Below the pieces are notes generated by a model. The model was not told the DNA's origin. It saw only the letters and a list, made by a program, of their open reading frames with translations, and did no database searches. A DNA stretch of 39,861 nucleotides from NCBI GenBank assembly GCA_027314605.1, contig DAHVAM010000004.1, positions 1-39,861 of the forward strand. The letters run 5' to 3'. Origin of the DNA: Microcaldota archaeon. GTDB lineage: Archaea > Micrarchaeota > Micrarchaeia > Micrarchaeales > CABMGC01. The position numbers were made by a program, and so were the translations under genes. Of the stretch, positions 23,047 through 30,837 are shown in pieces (the stretch's first letter is position 1; every line of letters starts with the position of its first letter).

Positions 23047-24099
23047 CTATCCCAGATATCCTCTGATCTTCAAAAGTTCAGCATTCAACACGGCCGCGCC
23101 TGCGGCTCCCCTCATGACATTGTGCCCAAGCACCACGAACTTGTAGTCCAGGATACCGCACTTCCTGAGCCTTCCAACCACCGACGCCATTCCTCCCTCA
23201 ATATTTGCGTCAAGTTTTGGCTGCGGCCTGTTCTCGCCTTCCAGGTACACTATAGGCCTCTTTGGCGCAGAGGGCAATTTCATGTCCGCCAAGGGGTTGA
23301 ACTTCCCGAAAGAGGAAATTATATCCTCCTTGTCTGCATTCTCCGAGAGCTTGACGCTTACGCATTCCGTATGCCCGTACCTGACCGCCACCCTGTTGCA
23401 CTGAGCGCTGATTGCAAAGTCTGCCTCCTTTATCCTGTCCCCTGAAAGCCTTCCCATGATCTTCAAGGGCTCAGTCTCCAGCTTCTCTTCTTCCTCGCGT
23501 ATGAAAGGCACAACATTGTCTATCATGTCCATTGAAGGAACTCCCGGGTATCCTGCGCCGCTCACCGCCTGCATCGTTGTGACCATGACTTTCTCCAATC
23601 CGAATTTGTCCAGAAGAGGCTTCAGCGCTATGCACATGTGTATCGTTGAGCAGTTGGGGTCTGTGACGATGAAGCCCTTCCACTTCCTGTTCCTCTGCTG
23701 CGCCTTTATGAGATCAACATGGTCTGCGTTTATCTCCGGTATCAGCAATGGGATATCCCTGTCCATCCTATGGCTCTTTGCATTGCTCGATACTGCATAG
23801 CCTTTTCCTGCAAATGCCCTTTCTACCTCAAGAGCGACGCTGGAATCAAGCGCCGATAGGACGATCTCGCAATCCAGATCAGGCTTGCACTCCTTCAGCT
23901 TTAGCCTTCTCGCATATTCTGGCATCTCCTGGCTGATGTTCCACCTGTTTGCCATCGCCTCCTCGTAAAGCTTTCCTGCGGATTTTTCAGATGCAGCAAC
24001 CTCCGTTACCTCGAACCACGGATGCTTCTCCAGCAGCTGTATTATGCTCTGTCCAACCATGCCGGTTGCCCCCAAAATCCCTACGGATATCTTTGCCAT
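23047..24099 (-). CDS. asd: Aspartate-semialdehyde dehydrogenase
   Basis: 350 residues of the archaeal/fungal-type ASADH branch. It reduces aspartyl-4-phosphate to aspartate-4-semialdehyde with NADPH. The nucleotide motif GATGMVG is at 10-16 and the catalytic cysteine is C150 in TDPNCSTIHM; QAVSGAGYPG follows as usual, and the histidine of the active site is in RYGHTECVSV or nearby. It starts 2 nt after the aspartokinase stop codon, forming a lysC-asd operon. Its product is the substrate of the dehydrogenase encoded at 19870. Confidence 0.95.
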   Translation of the reverse strand: MAKISVGILGATGMVGQSIIQLLEKHPWFEVTEVAASEKSAGKLYEEAMANRWNISQEMPEYARRLKLKECKPDLDCEIVLSALDSSVALEVERAFAGKGYAVSSNAKSHRMDRDIPLLIPEINADHVDLIKAQQRNRKWKGFIVTDPNCSTIHMCIALKPLLDKFGLEKVMVTTMQAVSGAGYPGVPSMDMIDNVVPFIREEEEKLETEPLKIMGRLSGDRIKEADFAISAQCNRVAVRYGHTECVSVKLSENADKEDIISSFGKFNPLADMKLPSAPKRPIVYLEGENRPQPKLDANIEGGMASVVGRLRKCGILDYKFVVLGHNVMRGAAGAAVLNAELLKIRGYLG

Positions 24100-24101
24100 C
24101 G

Positions 24102-25418
24102 CTACCTACCAAAAAATTCATCATGAAGAAGCCTTATCGCTCTCTCCGCATCCTCTTCCTTTACTATGAAGCTCTGGCTAATCCCAGAGCTCCCGCAAGA
24201 CATCGCTTCCACCCGCATGTCATCCATAGATGAAAGCGTTCTGCCAGATATTCCCGGCATCGAGGTGAGCGATTTCCCTACAACCGAAACCTTTGCCATC
24301 CCTCCCCTGACACTGGTCTTTCCTATCTTTTTCAAATCCTCCGAGGCGGCTGCGATGTCCTTGCTTCCGTTCACTATCACCATGACCCCTGCCCTCGATG
24401 TAGATGTCATGTCTACTGGTATCCCGTGCTTTCTAAACACATCAAAGACCTGCTGTGCAAAATCCCCGGTTGAAACTGTCTTCGGATTCTGTACATTTAT
24501 TACCGACATCCTCTCCTTGTGGGTTATCGACGCTACGCGCTTCCCTTCTTCGATATCCTTCTTTATCACTGTGCCTGATTGGCTGGGGTCCAGCGCATTG
24601 AGTATTCTTACCGTGATGTTGCTTTTTACAGCGGGTTGTATGCCTTTCGGATGAAGGGTGTCCGCACCAAGGAATTCCAATTCTGATTCCTCGTCAAAGG
24701 ATATCTCCCGTATGTTCTTCGCGCCGCCGACTATCCTGGGATCCGCTGTCATTATCCCATTGACGTTTGTCCATATCTGTATCTCTTCCGCGCATATCGC
24801 TGCGCCTATTATGCATGCCGTATAATCGCTGCCCCCCCTGCCAAGCGTGGTTATATTGCCTTCCTTGTCCCTCCCTACGAATCCTGTGATGACCGGAATT
24901 CCAGAGATACCCTCAAGTGATTTCCTAATTCTGGTGTATGTATACGGCAAAACATCCGCGCCTCCAAAATTGGAATCGGTGATCATCCCTACGTCATATG
25001 CGTCATATGCATTCGCCTCCATTCCTGCGGCATTCATATGGGCAGCGATGATTCTGACTGACATCCTTTCTCCAAGTGACATGACACGGTCAAGGTTCTT
25101 GGGAGTCAAAACCCCCTCTCCTGATATTTTTTCGGTCAGTCCTCGGAGTTCCTCAATCTGGGCGCCTATTATCGAATTGGCCAGCCCGAGCGCTTTGATT
25201 ACGCTGTAATGCCTTCCTATTATTCTTTCGGCAACGGCATCGCTGTTTTTCCTAGACATTGCCGCATTGGCTAGGCCTATGAGCTCGTCAGTGATTCCGC
25301 CAAGTCCGGAGACGACGATGACGGGCTTCCTGCTGGCCTGCGATCTAACTATGTTCGCGACATTCTTTATTCTCTCAGAATTAGCAACGGAGCTCCCTCC
25401 AAACTTCATTACTAGCAT
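24102..25418 (-). CDS. lysC: Aspartokinase
   Basis: 438 residues from ATG 25418. It phosphorylates aspartate, the first step to aspartate semialdehyde. The N-terminal kinase part has VMKFGGSSVAN and the TLGRGGSDYTA nucleotide/aspartate-binding segment. The C-terminal part (about 295-438) resembles paired ACT domains (VNVQNPKTV, VSVVGKSLTSMPG) that bind regulatory amino acids in relatives, so feedback control is likely. I move the start downstream of the track GTG at 25442 because AAGGAG lies 5 nt before this ATG, the clearest bacterial-style Shine-Dalgarno site in the window. A TATA-like AATATATTG near 25495-25503 gives a leader of roughly 50 nt. Confidence 0.95.
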   Translation of the reverse strand: MLVMKFGGSSVANSERIKNVANIVRSQASRKPVIVVSGLGGITDELIGLANAAMSRKNSDAVAERIIGRHYSVIKALGLANSIIGAQIEELRGLTEKISGEGVLTPKNLDRVMSLGERMSVRIIAAHMNAAGMEANAYDAYDVGMITDSNFGGADVLPYTYTRIRKSLEGISGIPVITGFVGRDKEGNITTLGRGGSDYTACIIGAAICAEEIQIWTNVNGIMTADPRIVGGAKNIREISFDEESELEFLGADTLHPKGIQPAVKSNITVRILNALDPSQSGTVIKKDIEEGKRVASITHKERMSVINVQNPKTVSTGDFAQQVFDVFRKHGIPVDMTSTSRAGVMVIVNGSKDIAAASEDLKKIGKTSVRGGMAKVSVVGKSLTSMPGISGRTLSSMDDMRVEAMSCGSSGISQSFIVKEEDAERAIRLLHDEFFGR

Positions 25419-25553
25419 ATGTTCTCCTTGTACTGTTTTCACGCAGGACCTCTATAATCATGGCTTGATTTCATAGTAGGGGAAGAAAAGATATTTCAAT
25501 ATATTGTACCGCTTCTTTACTTTCCATCGCAGATTTCTCTGTGCAAAAGAAAC

Positions 25554-25698
25554 ATGCTGCCGGTTCAGGCAATCGGACGCGAAAGAATTGCAGGGTGCTC
25601 ATGCAGTCATCGTCTCACCCCTGCAGTTGGCGTAGACCACTCCCAGACGCGGCGAACAGGGTTCTCCTGGCCTTCCCCCGAGGCGCACACCGCAGCAT
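25554..25698. ncRNA. Candidate structured RNA between the coiled-coil gene and lysC (strand unknown)
   Basis: This non-coding stretch is GC-rich relative to its flanks and closes on itself: ATGCTGC (25554-25560) pairs with GCAGCAT (25692-25698). Inside, TGCAGGGTG and CACCCCTGCA form a stem with one bulge, enclosed by ACGC/GCGT. It does not match tRNA, 5S, SRP or RNase P consensus elements I know. It could be a lysC leader element on the minus strand or an independent RNA. Confidence 0.4.
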
Positions 25699-25704
25699 TC
25701 ATTT

Positions 25705-26916
25705 CTATTTTTTAATCGTTATTTTCTTTTTGTAATAATCCGCGAACAGGCTGACTATGCGCTCCTCGCTTGAATTTATGGATTTTTTAGCGCTCTCCAT
25801 CTCATCATGCATCTTCTTGATGTCGGTCTCTGCCCTTGCCGCATTCTCCTTCGCCTTTTTCACCTCGTCAAGCGTCGCCTCGATCACTCTGGCCTCATTC
25901 TCCACAATGCGTTCCCTCTCCCGCAGCTCGCGGAGTGTGCTTATCTCATTGTACAGGTTGTATTCGACGAGAGTCGAGACTGCCCTCAATGCGCCTTCGT
26001 TGTTCTTTGTTTCTATGCTCCCCTTCTCTATGTTGCCCTTCATCTCCTTCACCAGCTCCATGAACCTTAGGTAGTCCTCCTCGTTCCTTATGGCGCCAAC
26101 AGGGTCTTCAACGAATGCGCTAATCTTCGCCTTTCCGAGCGAAAGATGGTCGTGCTTTCTCGCCGCCCTGTCCAGCGGCGCTGTCAGCAGGCGTATCTTG
26201 CTTGAAAGTCTTGACACTTCCTCTGACATCCTCGCGGCCTCGCGCCTTTTTTCCCCCAGGTCTGCCTGCAGCTTCGATTCCAAGTTGTTTTCTCCAGCAG
26301 CGTTTCCAGGTTTGCCTGTGGCCAGCACCTCCAAGCTCCCATCCAGGATGTCCAGCTCATCGGCGAGCAACTTCAATCGTGTTATCTCTGTTATCAATGA
26401 TTCGTACTGCCTAAAGTCTCTGGACTTCGCATCTATCTCGCGTTTCAGCTCGTCCCTCGACCTCTCCATGAGCGAGAATGACCTTTTGGAAGATCCCAGG
26501 TGGTTGGAATAACTGTAGAGCACAGTCCTGAAGCCCGCGTTAGTCCTGAGCATCTCCTCAATGGATCCGTTTATGTTTCCCAAGATCGACCAGTATTTCT
26601 CATACGATGTCTTTCCGGCCCCTCCCTGCAGCTCAATAGTTTCAGCTATGTGTCTTATGTTCTTCGCGTAGAGCGCCTTCTGGCTTTTGATCGTGCTGAT
26701 GCTTGCAAAATAAAGATCCTCGACATATGGCTCAGCCTCAAGCCTCTCAAGATCATCGCAGGCAGAAATAAATTCCGATCTCGCTCTGGCAAATCTTTCC
26801 ACTGCCGCGATCGCGCTAGCATCGAAATTCCCTATCTTCTTCTCGAATAAACGTCCAGCGAGTCCTTCCAACGAGTCTACGGCAACCTCCTCCGTTTTCT
26901 CCCTTCCAAAGAGCAT
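25705..26916 (-). CDS. Coiled-coil protein, unknown function
   Basis: 403 residues, soluble and almost entirely helical. Heptad-rich stretches occur at about 155-180, 205-245 and 330-395 (e.g. ARAETDIKKMHDEMESAKKS). There is no Walker motif, so it is not an SMC/Rad50 protein, and no membrane segment. The N-terminus (MLFGREKTEEVAVD) precedes a less coiled part with conserved-looking aromatic residues. A TATA-like AATAAAC near 26950 lies about 35 nt upstream of the ATG. Long coiled-coil proteins in archaea often act in chromosome or cell-envelope organisation; nothing here decides. Confidence 0.8.
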   Translation of the reverse strand: MLFGREKTEEVAVDSLEGLAGRLFEKKIGNFDASAIAAVERFARARSEFISACDDLERLEAEPYVEDLYFASISTIKSQKALYAKNIRHIAETIELQGGAGKTSYEKYWSILGNINGSIEEMLRTNAGFRTVLYSYSNHLGSSKRSFSLMERSRDELKREIDAKSRDFRQYESLITEITRLKLLADELDILDGSLEVLATGKPGNAAGENNLESKLQADLGEKRREAARMSEEVSRLSSKIRLLTAPLDRAARKHDHLSLGKAKISAFVEDPVGAIRNEEDYLRFMELVKEMKGNIEKGSIETKNNEGALRAVSTLVEYNLYNEISTLRELRERERIVENEARVIEATLDEVKKAKENAARAETDIKKMHDEMESAKKSINSSEERIVSLFADYYKKKITIKK

Positions 26917-27176
26917 GCAATTCCTTAGGATATTTGCCCATGCATATGTTTATTCCTTGCCCTAAAACAGAGGCTAACCGGATTGGCGAAGTTGGCCATG
27001 CGCTGCATTGAAGAGATTTTTCACCACGGGGCATCCTTCCCAACCCTCAGATCAACAATACCTCCGGCATGACGGCGCCGCAGGCCCGGCGAATACGCCC
27101 ATCTGTTTGCGCTTTCCAATGGCCTGCGTGCAAAACGTATTTAAGGTGCGGCGTGCAAGCAGTTAGTGGCGATAGG

Positions 27177-27656
27177 GTGTTTTTCCATAGGCGCAGGCGC
27201 AGCGCATCCCAGGTGCTTGCCGACGGACTGAGATCTGCGCCAGGCGCTCTGAAGGAATCGTCCAGGCTTTTCCTGAAGGCTCTCAGCAACAAGTACATCG
27301 CCTTCACGTTCATCTCCGTGGTGCTCGTGGTGGGCTACCTACTGTTTCCCGCTCTTTGGAAGTACATCTTTACGGCCCTGATAAGCTACTTTGCGGCGAC
27401 GCTCGTGCTCAGGCACTCGCTCGACAGGGGACTTTTCAGGGCAAAGCACTTCGGCAAATCGGCGATCTCCGAGGGGCATACCTTCATGATATTCATATTC
27501 GCCATCATATTCGCCACGATCTTCAGCGACTGGCTCGCGGGATACATAGCAAGCCTCTCCATACTGAATCCGCAAAGCAACAGGTTACTCATAATCTCAA
27601 TACAGACTCTGGTAATACTGGGCCTGATATTCCTTGACCTCGAATTCGAGCTATGA
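27177..27656 (+). CDS. Integral membrane protein, 159 aa
   Basis: Read from GTG 27177, preceded by GGCGATAGG and a TATA-like TATTTAAG at about 27138-27145; the ORF track start at 27069 lies upstream of that promoter. A basic N-terminus (FFHRRRRS) and a helical stretch are followed by about four hydrophobic segments: [50 protein letters not shown] and [17 protein letters not shown]. The basic end is therefore likely cytoplasmic. No family is recognised. Its 3' end reaches the msrB promoter region. Confidence 0.75.
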   Translation: MFFHRRRRSASQVLADGLRSAPGALKESSRLFLKALSNKYIAFTFISVVLVVGYLLFPALWKYIFTALISYFAATLVLRHSLDRGLFRAKHFGKSAISEGHTFMIFIFAIIFATIFSDWLAGYIASLSILNPQSNRLLIISIQTLVILGLIFLDLEFEL

Positions 27657-27715
27657 ACCCTCACTGCGTCAGGATTTCAGATAGGCTTAAGAACTCTTCA
27701 ATTCCCGTTATATCC

Positions 27716-28090
27716 ATGGCGATGAACAAGCTAACTCCTGAAGAGGAGAGAATCATAGTGCGGAAAGGCACTGAAATGCCATTTTCTGGGGAGTACGACC
27801 AGAACTTCAGGAAAGGAATCTATGTCTGCAGGAGATGCGAAGCGCCGCTCTACCGATCCGATGACAAGTTTGATGCGCACTGCGGATGGCCCAGCTTCGA
27901 CCAGGAGATAAAAGGCGCTGTCAAGAGGCTTCCGGATCCTGACGGCGTGAGAACCGAGATAGAATGCTCGAGATGCGGGGCGCATCTTGGGCACGTGTTT
28001 GAAGGTGAAGGGCTCACCGAGAAGAACACACGGCACTGCGTCAACTCCATATCCCTTAAGTTCATCCCCGACAAGAAGGAGAAGAAATGA
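27716..28090 (+). CDS. msrB: Peptide methionine (R)-sulfoxide reductase MsrB
   Basis: 124 residues from ATG 27716, about 26 nt after CTTAAG, giving a leaderless start; the track start at 27653 adds an unlikely extension. It reduces the R-epimer of methionine sulfoxide in proteins. Two CxxC pairs (CRRC and CSRC) bind the structural zinc. The family HCGWPSF motif is present, and the catalytic cysteine lies in [12 protein letters not shown] near the C-terminus. It overlaps msrA by 4 nt (ATGA), so both epimers are repaired by one operon. Confidence 0.95.
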   Translation: MAMNKLTPEEERIIVRKGTEMPFSGEYDQNFRKGIYVCRRCEAPLYRSDDKFDAHCGWPSFDQEIKGAVKRLPDPDGVRTEIECSRCGAHLGHVFEGEGLTEKNTRHCVNSISLKFIPDKKEKK

Positions 28091-28605
28091 AAAGCAGCAT
28101 AGTAGTAGGCGAGGGCTGTTTCTGGTGCACCGAGGCCGTATTCAAAATGTTTCCCGGGGTGCTAAGCGTCACATCCGGATACGCCGGAGGCCACCTCGCG
28201 GATCCCACTTACGAACAGGTATGCAATGGCGACACAGGCCATGCCGAGGTCCTGAAGATAGAATACGAGAGCGGAAAAATATCCCTCCGCAAAATCCTGG
28301 AGATATTCTTCGCGTCGCACGATCCGACTTCCCTGAACAGGCAGGGCGCCGATGTTGGCACGCAGTATCGTTCAATCATCCTGTACAATGGCGAGAACGA
28401 GAGGAAGGCCGCAGAGGAGGCGGCGAAAGACGCGCAGAGGGATTTCGACAAGCCCATTGTCACTGAGATCAAGAAGCTCGACAGGTTTTACCCTGCAGAG
28501 GATTATCACAAGGATTTCTATGAAAAGAACCCTAAGCAGCCGTACTGCGTTTTTGTCATAAGGCCTAAGCTTACAAAGATCAAGAAGGAGTTTGGACCGA
28601 CATGA
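28087..28605 (+). CDS. msrA: Peptide methionine (S)-sulfoxide reductase MsrA
   Basis: 172 residues. The catalytic GCFWC motif is at 10-14 with the nucleophile C11; [10 protein letters not shown] and SGYAGGH follow as in the family, as do [14 protein letters not shown] and DVGTQYRS. It reduces the S-epimer of methionine sulfoxide. C-terminal resolving cysteines are few: one cysteine near the end (PYCVFVI) could play that role. Cotranscribed and translationally coupled with msrB. Downstream are three tandem hairpins. Confidence 0.96.
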   Translation: MKSSIVVGEGCFWCTEAVFKMFPGVLSVTSGYAGGHLADPTYEQVCNGDTGHAEVLKIEYESGKISLRKILEIFFASHDPTSLNRQGADVGTQYRSIILYNGENERKAAEEAAKDAQRDFDKPIVTEIKKLDRFYPAEDYHKDFYEKNPKQPYCVFVIRPKLTKIKKEFGPT

Positions 28606-28635
28606 CCCTGCTGCGCGCATATCCTGAAGCCCGGG

Positions 28636-28710
28636 AGTCAGCAAAGACAGTGTCTGACTGGGCATAATCTGTATCTGCCCCAAGTGAAATTCCATCATTG
28701 CTGCTGATGG
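28636..28710 (+). other. Three tandem perfect hairpins after msrA
   Basis: Three separate inverted repeats follow one another: AGTCAG/CTGACT (28636-28641 and 28654-28659), GGGCA/TGCCC (28660-28664 and 28676-28680) and CCATCA/TGATGG (28692-28697 and 28705-28710). None is followed by a T-run. They may stabilise the msrBA mRNA 3' end or form a small structured RNA. Confidence 0.4.
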
Positions 28711-28781
28711 GCAATGTAGCCATAAGTTACGGGAGGCATATCAATGTTTAAAAGATTATATGGCATAAAACCTATGTTTGG

Positions 28782-29141
28782 ATGACGAGCGAGTTGCTGA
28801 TAATAGGCATAACCCTGCTTGCTGCGATAGTCGCGGCCCTTGCGCAGTATCTATTCAAGAGGTCTGTTCCTACATTTGACTTCAACAGGGTGCACATGCG
28901 CAACCTTCTGCTGAACAAGGGTCTCTGGGCAGGAGGCATGGCATACCTCATAAGCCTTGTGATTTATCTGAAGGCTCTTGGCTCGGGCCAGCTCTCCTTC
29001 GTCTATCCGACGTTCGCGAGCACCTTCATCTTCATAGCGCTGATATCGCACTTCGTGCTCCGCGAGAAGCTCAGTATGGGAAGGATAGCTGGGATAGGGC
29101 TTGTTGTCCTTGGGATAGTGATAGTCGCATTGACTTATTGA
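28782..29141 (+). CDS. Small EamA/SMR-like membrane transporter subunit 1
   Basis: 119 residues with four predicted membrane helices: ELLIIGITLLAAIVAALAQY, a second beginning GLWAGGMAYLISLVIYL, a third around LSFVYPTFASTFIFIALI, and AGIGLVVLGIVIVAL. The Y-P-x-F-A-S and loop REKLSMGR features are typical of EamA-type half proteins such as the SMR and ArnE/ArnF families. An intramembrane EmrE-type glutamate in helix 1 is not seen, so a proton-drug antiporter role is doubtful. TATA-like boxes lie at about 28746-28753 and 28764-28770. The second subunit follows 7 nt later. Confidence 0.8.
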   Translation: MTSELLIIGITLLAAIVAALAQYLFKRSVPTFDFNRVHMRNLLLNKGLWAGGMAYLISLVIYLKALGSGQLSFVYPTFASTFIFIALISHFVLREKLSMGRIAGIGLVVLGIVIVALTY

Positions 29142-29148
29142 TGATTCT

Positions 29149-29478
29149 ATGGCGATTGCGCACAGCAAAAAGGCGATGCTCGTGATACTCCTTCTGAGCA
29201 CATTCCTGGGCAGCCTGGGCCAGCTCTTCTTCAAGATAGGCATCTCGCACTCGCTTCTCTACCTTGCGGCCGGCCTGGTGGTCTATGGCATTTCCACACT
29301 GATATACCTCTACATACTCGGCAGGAGCCACCTCAGCTGGACCTACGGCGTCGGAGGGCTTAGTTACATATTCGCGAGCGTGCTGGCGTTCCTCTTCCTG
29401 GGGGAGCAGATAACATACCTCAGGTGGCTGGGGGTGTTCGTGATAGCGATAGGCACAGCGCTTGTAGGATTAAGCTGA
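29149..29478 (+). CDS. Small EamA/SMR-like membrane transporter subunit 2
   Basis: 109 residues, again four hydrophobic helices (MLVILLLSTFLGSLGQLFFK, LLYLAAGLVVYGISTLIYL, YGVGGLSYIFASVLAFLFL, LGVFVIAIGTALVGL). It is related in layout to the preceding gene and directly downstream, so the two probably form a heterodimer with dual topology, as in paired SMR or ArnE/ArnF systems. The GEQITYLRW loop is the usual EamA helix 3-4 connection. The cargo is unknown; lipid-linked sugars or small cations are options. Confidence 0.8.
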   Translation: MAIAHSKKAMLVILLLSTFLGSLGQLFFKIGISHSLLYLAAGLVVYGISTLIYLYILGRSHLSWTYGVGGLSYIFASVLAFLFLGEQITYLRWLGVFVIAIGTALVGLS

Positions 29479-29496
29479 GTCTATTATAATCGCTTA

Positions 29497-29535
29497 GCGG
29501 GAAAACCCGCGGCCTTCAGTCGTTGGGGATGCCAC
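29497..29535. other. Hairpin resembling an IS200/IS605-type right end
   Basis: GCGGG-AAAA-CCCGC (29497-29510) is a perfect hairpin followed by GGCCTTCAGTCGTTGGGGAT. From memory, this arrangement is similar to right-end/guide-RNA scaffolds of IS200/IS605 (TnpB) elements. No transposase or tnpB is nearby. It also sits between two convergent genes, so a processing or termination role is possible. Confidence 0.3.
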
Positions 29536-30432
29536 TTAGTTAAGCTTCGCGTGCTCCTTGTTGAGATACTTTATCAGTTCCATGTAGATCTCTGTCTTGA
29601 TTCTGGCCCTGCTCAACTCGTCCATCTTCATGTGGATCGTCACAACGTAAAGGTCTTTGGATAAGTACTCTATGTCGATCGTATACTGGTCTATCTTCCC
29701 CTTGTTCTTTGACACCACGGCCTTTATCTTCCTCTCCAGGTCTGTGAACCTTATCCTTATGTCTACATTGAACTGCACTTTTGTCAGGTGCTCCTTCGCC
29801 CTGTGGTAGTTTATCACGAGGGCCTGCGCGACAATGTTGTTGGGCACAAGCATGGGAAGGCGCTCGTCGTTCGTTATCTCCGTATAGAGGACCCCTATGC
29901 TCATTATCGTGCCTGAGAAGCCTGGTATGAATTTGTCATGCGGGTAGGAAGGGGGTATCAGGTTGTATTGCCATGTGTGTATTATGACCCTGTCTCCAGG
30001 CTCGAATGCCTTGCTTGAGAGCAGGTATACGCCCGAGATGAAGTTCGAGAGCGTCGACTGTGCGGCAAGACCTAGGACTATGCCTAGGAACCCTGCGCTG
30101 ACAAGTATGCCTGTCACATTTACGTGAAGCTCTGCGAGTATCACTATCACGAGAAAGCAGTATGCGATTATCCTGAAGAGGTTTCTCAGAGGCCCTGCTT
30201 CCTCAAGGGCTATCCTCCTGGCGAAATAGAAATAGACAACTGCGCCCATAACCTCTATTATCGCGATTCCGACAAGCGCTGAGGCGATGATGTTGTCCAT
30301 CCCCTGTCCCGTTATCCTGAAGTGGAGCAGCACGGCGTAGAGCGCGATCACGACCAACGCAAGGATTATTATGACATCGATGAGCCTCCTTCTAAAGACT
30401 CCATCCTTGCGTTCCAGGTCGCCGCCTTTCAC
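29536..30432 (-). CDS. MscS-family mechanosensitive channel
   Basis: 298 residues. Three membrane helices precede the family pore region: about residues 17-38 (VIIILALVVIALYAVLL), 47-70 and 88-108. Then VSAGFLGIVLGLAAQSTLSNFISGVYLL forms the pore-lining TM3 and the beta-domain start EPGDRVIIHTW. The cytoplasmic vestibule follows with VPNNIVAQALVINYHR. Such channels release solutes on osmotic downshift. The start is GTG 30432, about 28 nt from GCTATAAGAA on the minus strand, suggesting leaderless translation. The vestibule contains an insert (YNLIPPSYPHDKFIPG) not found in the smallest homologs. Confidence 0.88.
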   Translation of the reverse strand: MKGGDLERKDGVFRRRLIDVIIILALVVIALYAVLLHFRITGQGMDNIIASALVGIAIIEVMGAVVYFYFARRIALEEAGPLRNLFRIIAYCFLVIVILAELHVNVTGILVSAGFLGIVLGLAAQSTLSNFISGVYLLSSKAFEPGDRVIIHTWQYNLIPPSYPHDKFIPGFSGTIMSIGVLYTEITNDERLPMLVPNNIVAQALVINYHRAKEHLTKVQFNVDIRIRFTDLERKIKAVVSKNKGKIDQYTIDIEYLSKDLYVVTIHMKMDELSRARIKTEIYMELIKYLNKEHAKLN

Positions 30433-30657
30433 AAAATCAGAAATTCTCCTATTGCAAAGTTCTTATAGCTTTCGGGAAGCCCCATATCTGGGAATTTGAC
30501 ATTCGAACTCGACAGGCCTGGCTTTATTCCATGTGGATGGAAGTCAGAAGATATTTTCGTCAGAAAGATGTCTTTATGATTTCGTTATCTGACATGTACT
30601 TGTTTGTTTTATGCCTATTTGTCAACTTCCTATCCTAACTCATCCATAGCAGAAAGC

Positions 30658-30666
30658 TTTATAAAT
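30658..30666 (+). promoter_or_regulatory. TATA box for the putative small RNA at 30688
   Basis: TTTATAAAT preceded by AAAGC gives a strong TATA/BRE-like element. Its centre at 30662 predicts initiation at about 30688, exactly where the hairpin begins. A second AT-rich box, TTTATATAC, lies at 30674-30682. Confidence 0.6.
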
Positions 30667-30687
30667 CTAGATATTTATATACAAGGA

Positions 30688-30737
30688 TGCGTTTAGAGTA
30701 ATCTATTTATCTTCCCCACCCTCTAAACGCTTTTTTT
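30688..30737 (+). ncRNA. Putative small RNA: long hairpin with T-run
   Basis: GCGTTTAGAG (30689-30698) and CTCTAAACGC (30721-30730) form a perfect 10-bp stem around a 22-nt loop rich in C and T at its end (TTCCCCACC), immediately followed by seven T. With a TATA box 26 nt upstream, this reads as a complete gene for an RNA of about 50 nt with its own terminator. The surrounding 405-nt gap between mscS and lonB holds no ORF; beyond this element and the lonB promoter I see nothing else in it. Confidence 0.5.
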
Positions 30738-30802
30738 ATTTACGCCTGCCAGCTCCAGCTCTCCGTTTCATCCAACGCTTCCCTAAGCGTATGGGCATCT
30801 AT

Positions 30803-30810
30803 TTAAATGT
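30803..30810 (+). promoter_or_regulatory. TATA box of lonB
   Basis: TTTAAATG centred near 30806 lies about 32 nt before the lonB ATG at 30838, predicting a leader of only a few nucleotides. Confidence 0.5.
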
Positions 30811-30837
30811 TAAACCATCAATTTATGCTGGATAATA

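Noticed and set aside
25554-25698. 5S rRNA, RNase P RNA, SRP RNA or tRNA
   Set aside because: No conserved core sequence of these RNAs could be found on either strand, so it is listed only as an unclassified structure.
25705-26916. SbcC/Rad50-like ATPase
   Set aside because: Coiled coil only; no Walker A, signature or Walker B motif.
27069-27176. Upstream part of the 195-aa membrane protein ORF
   Set aside because: It precedes a TATA-like box, and GTG 27177 has a ribosome-binding-like sequence.
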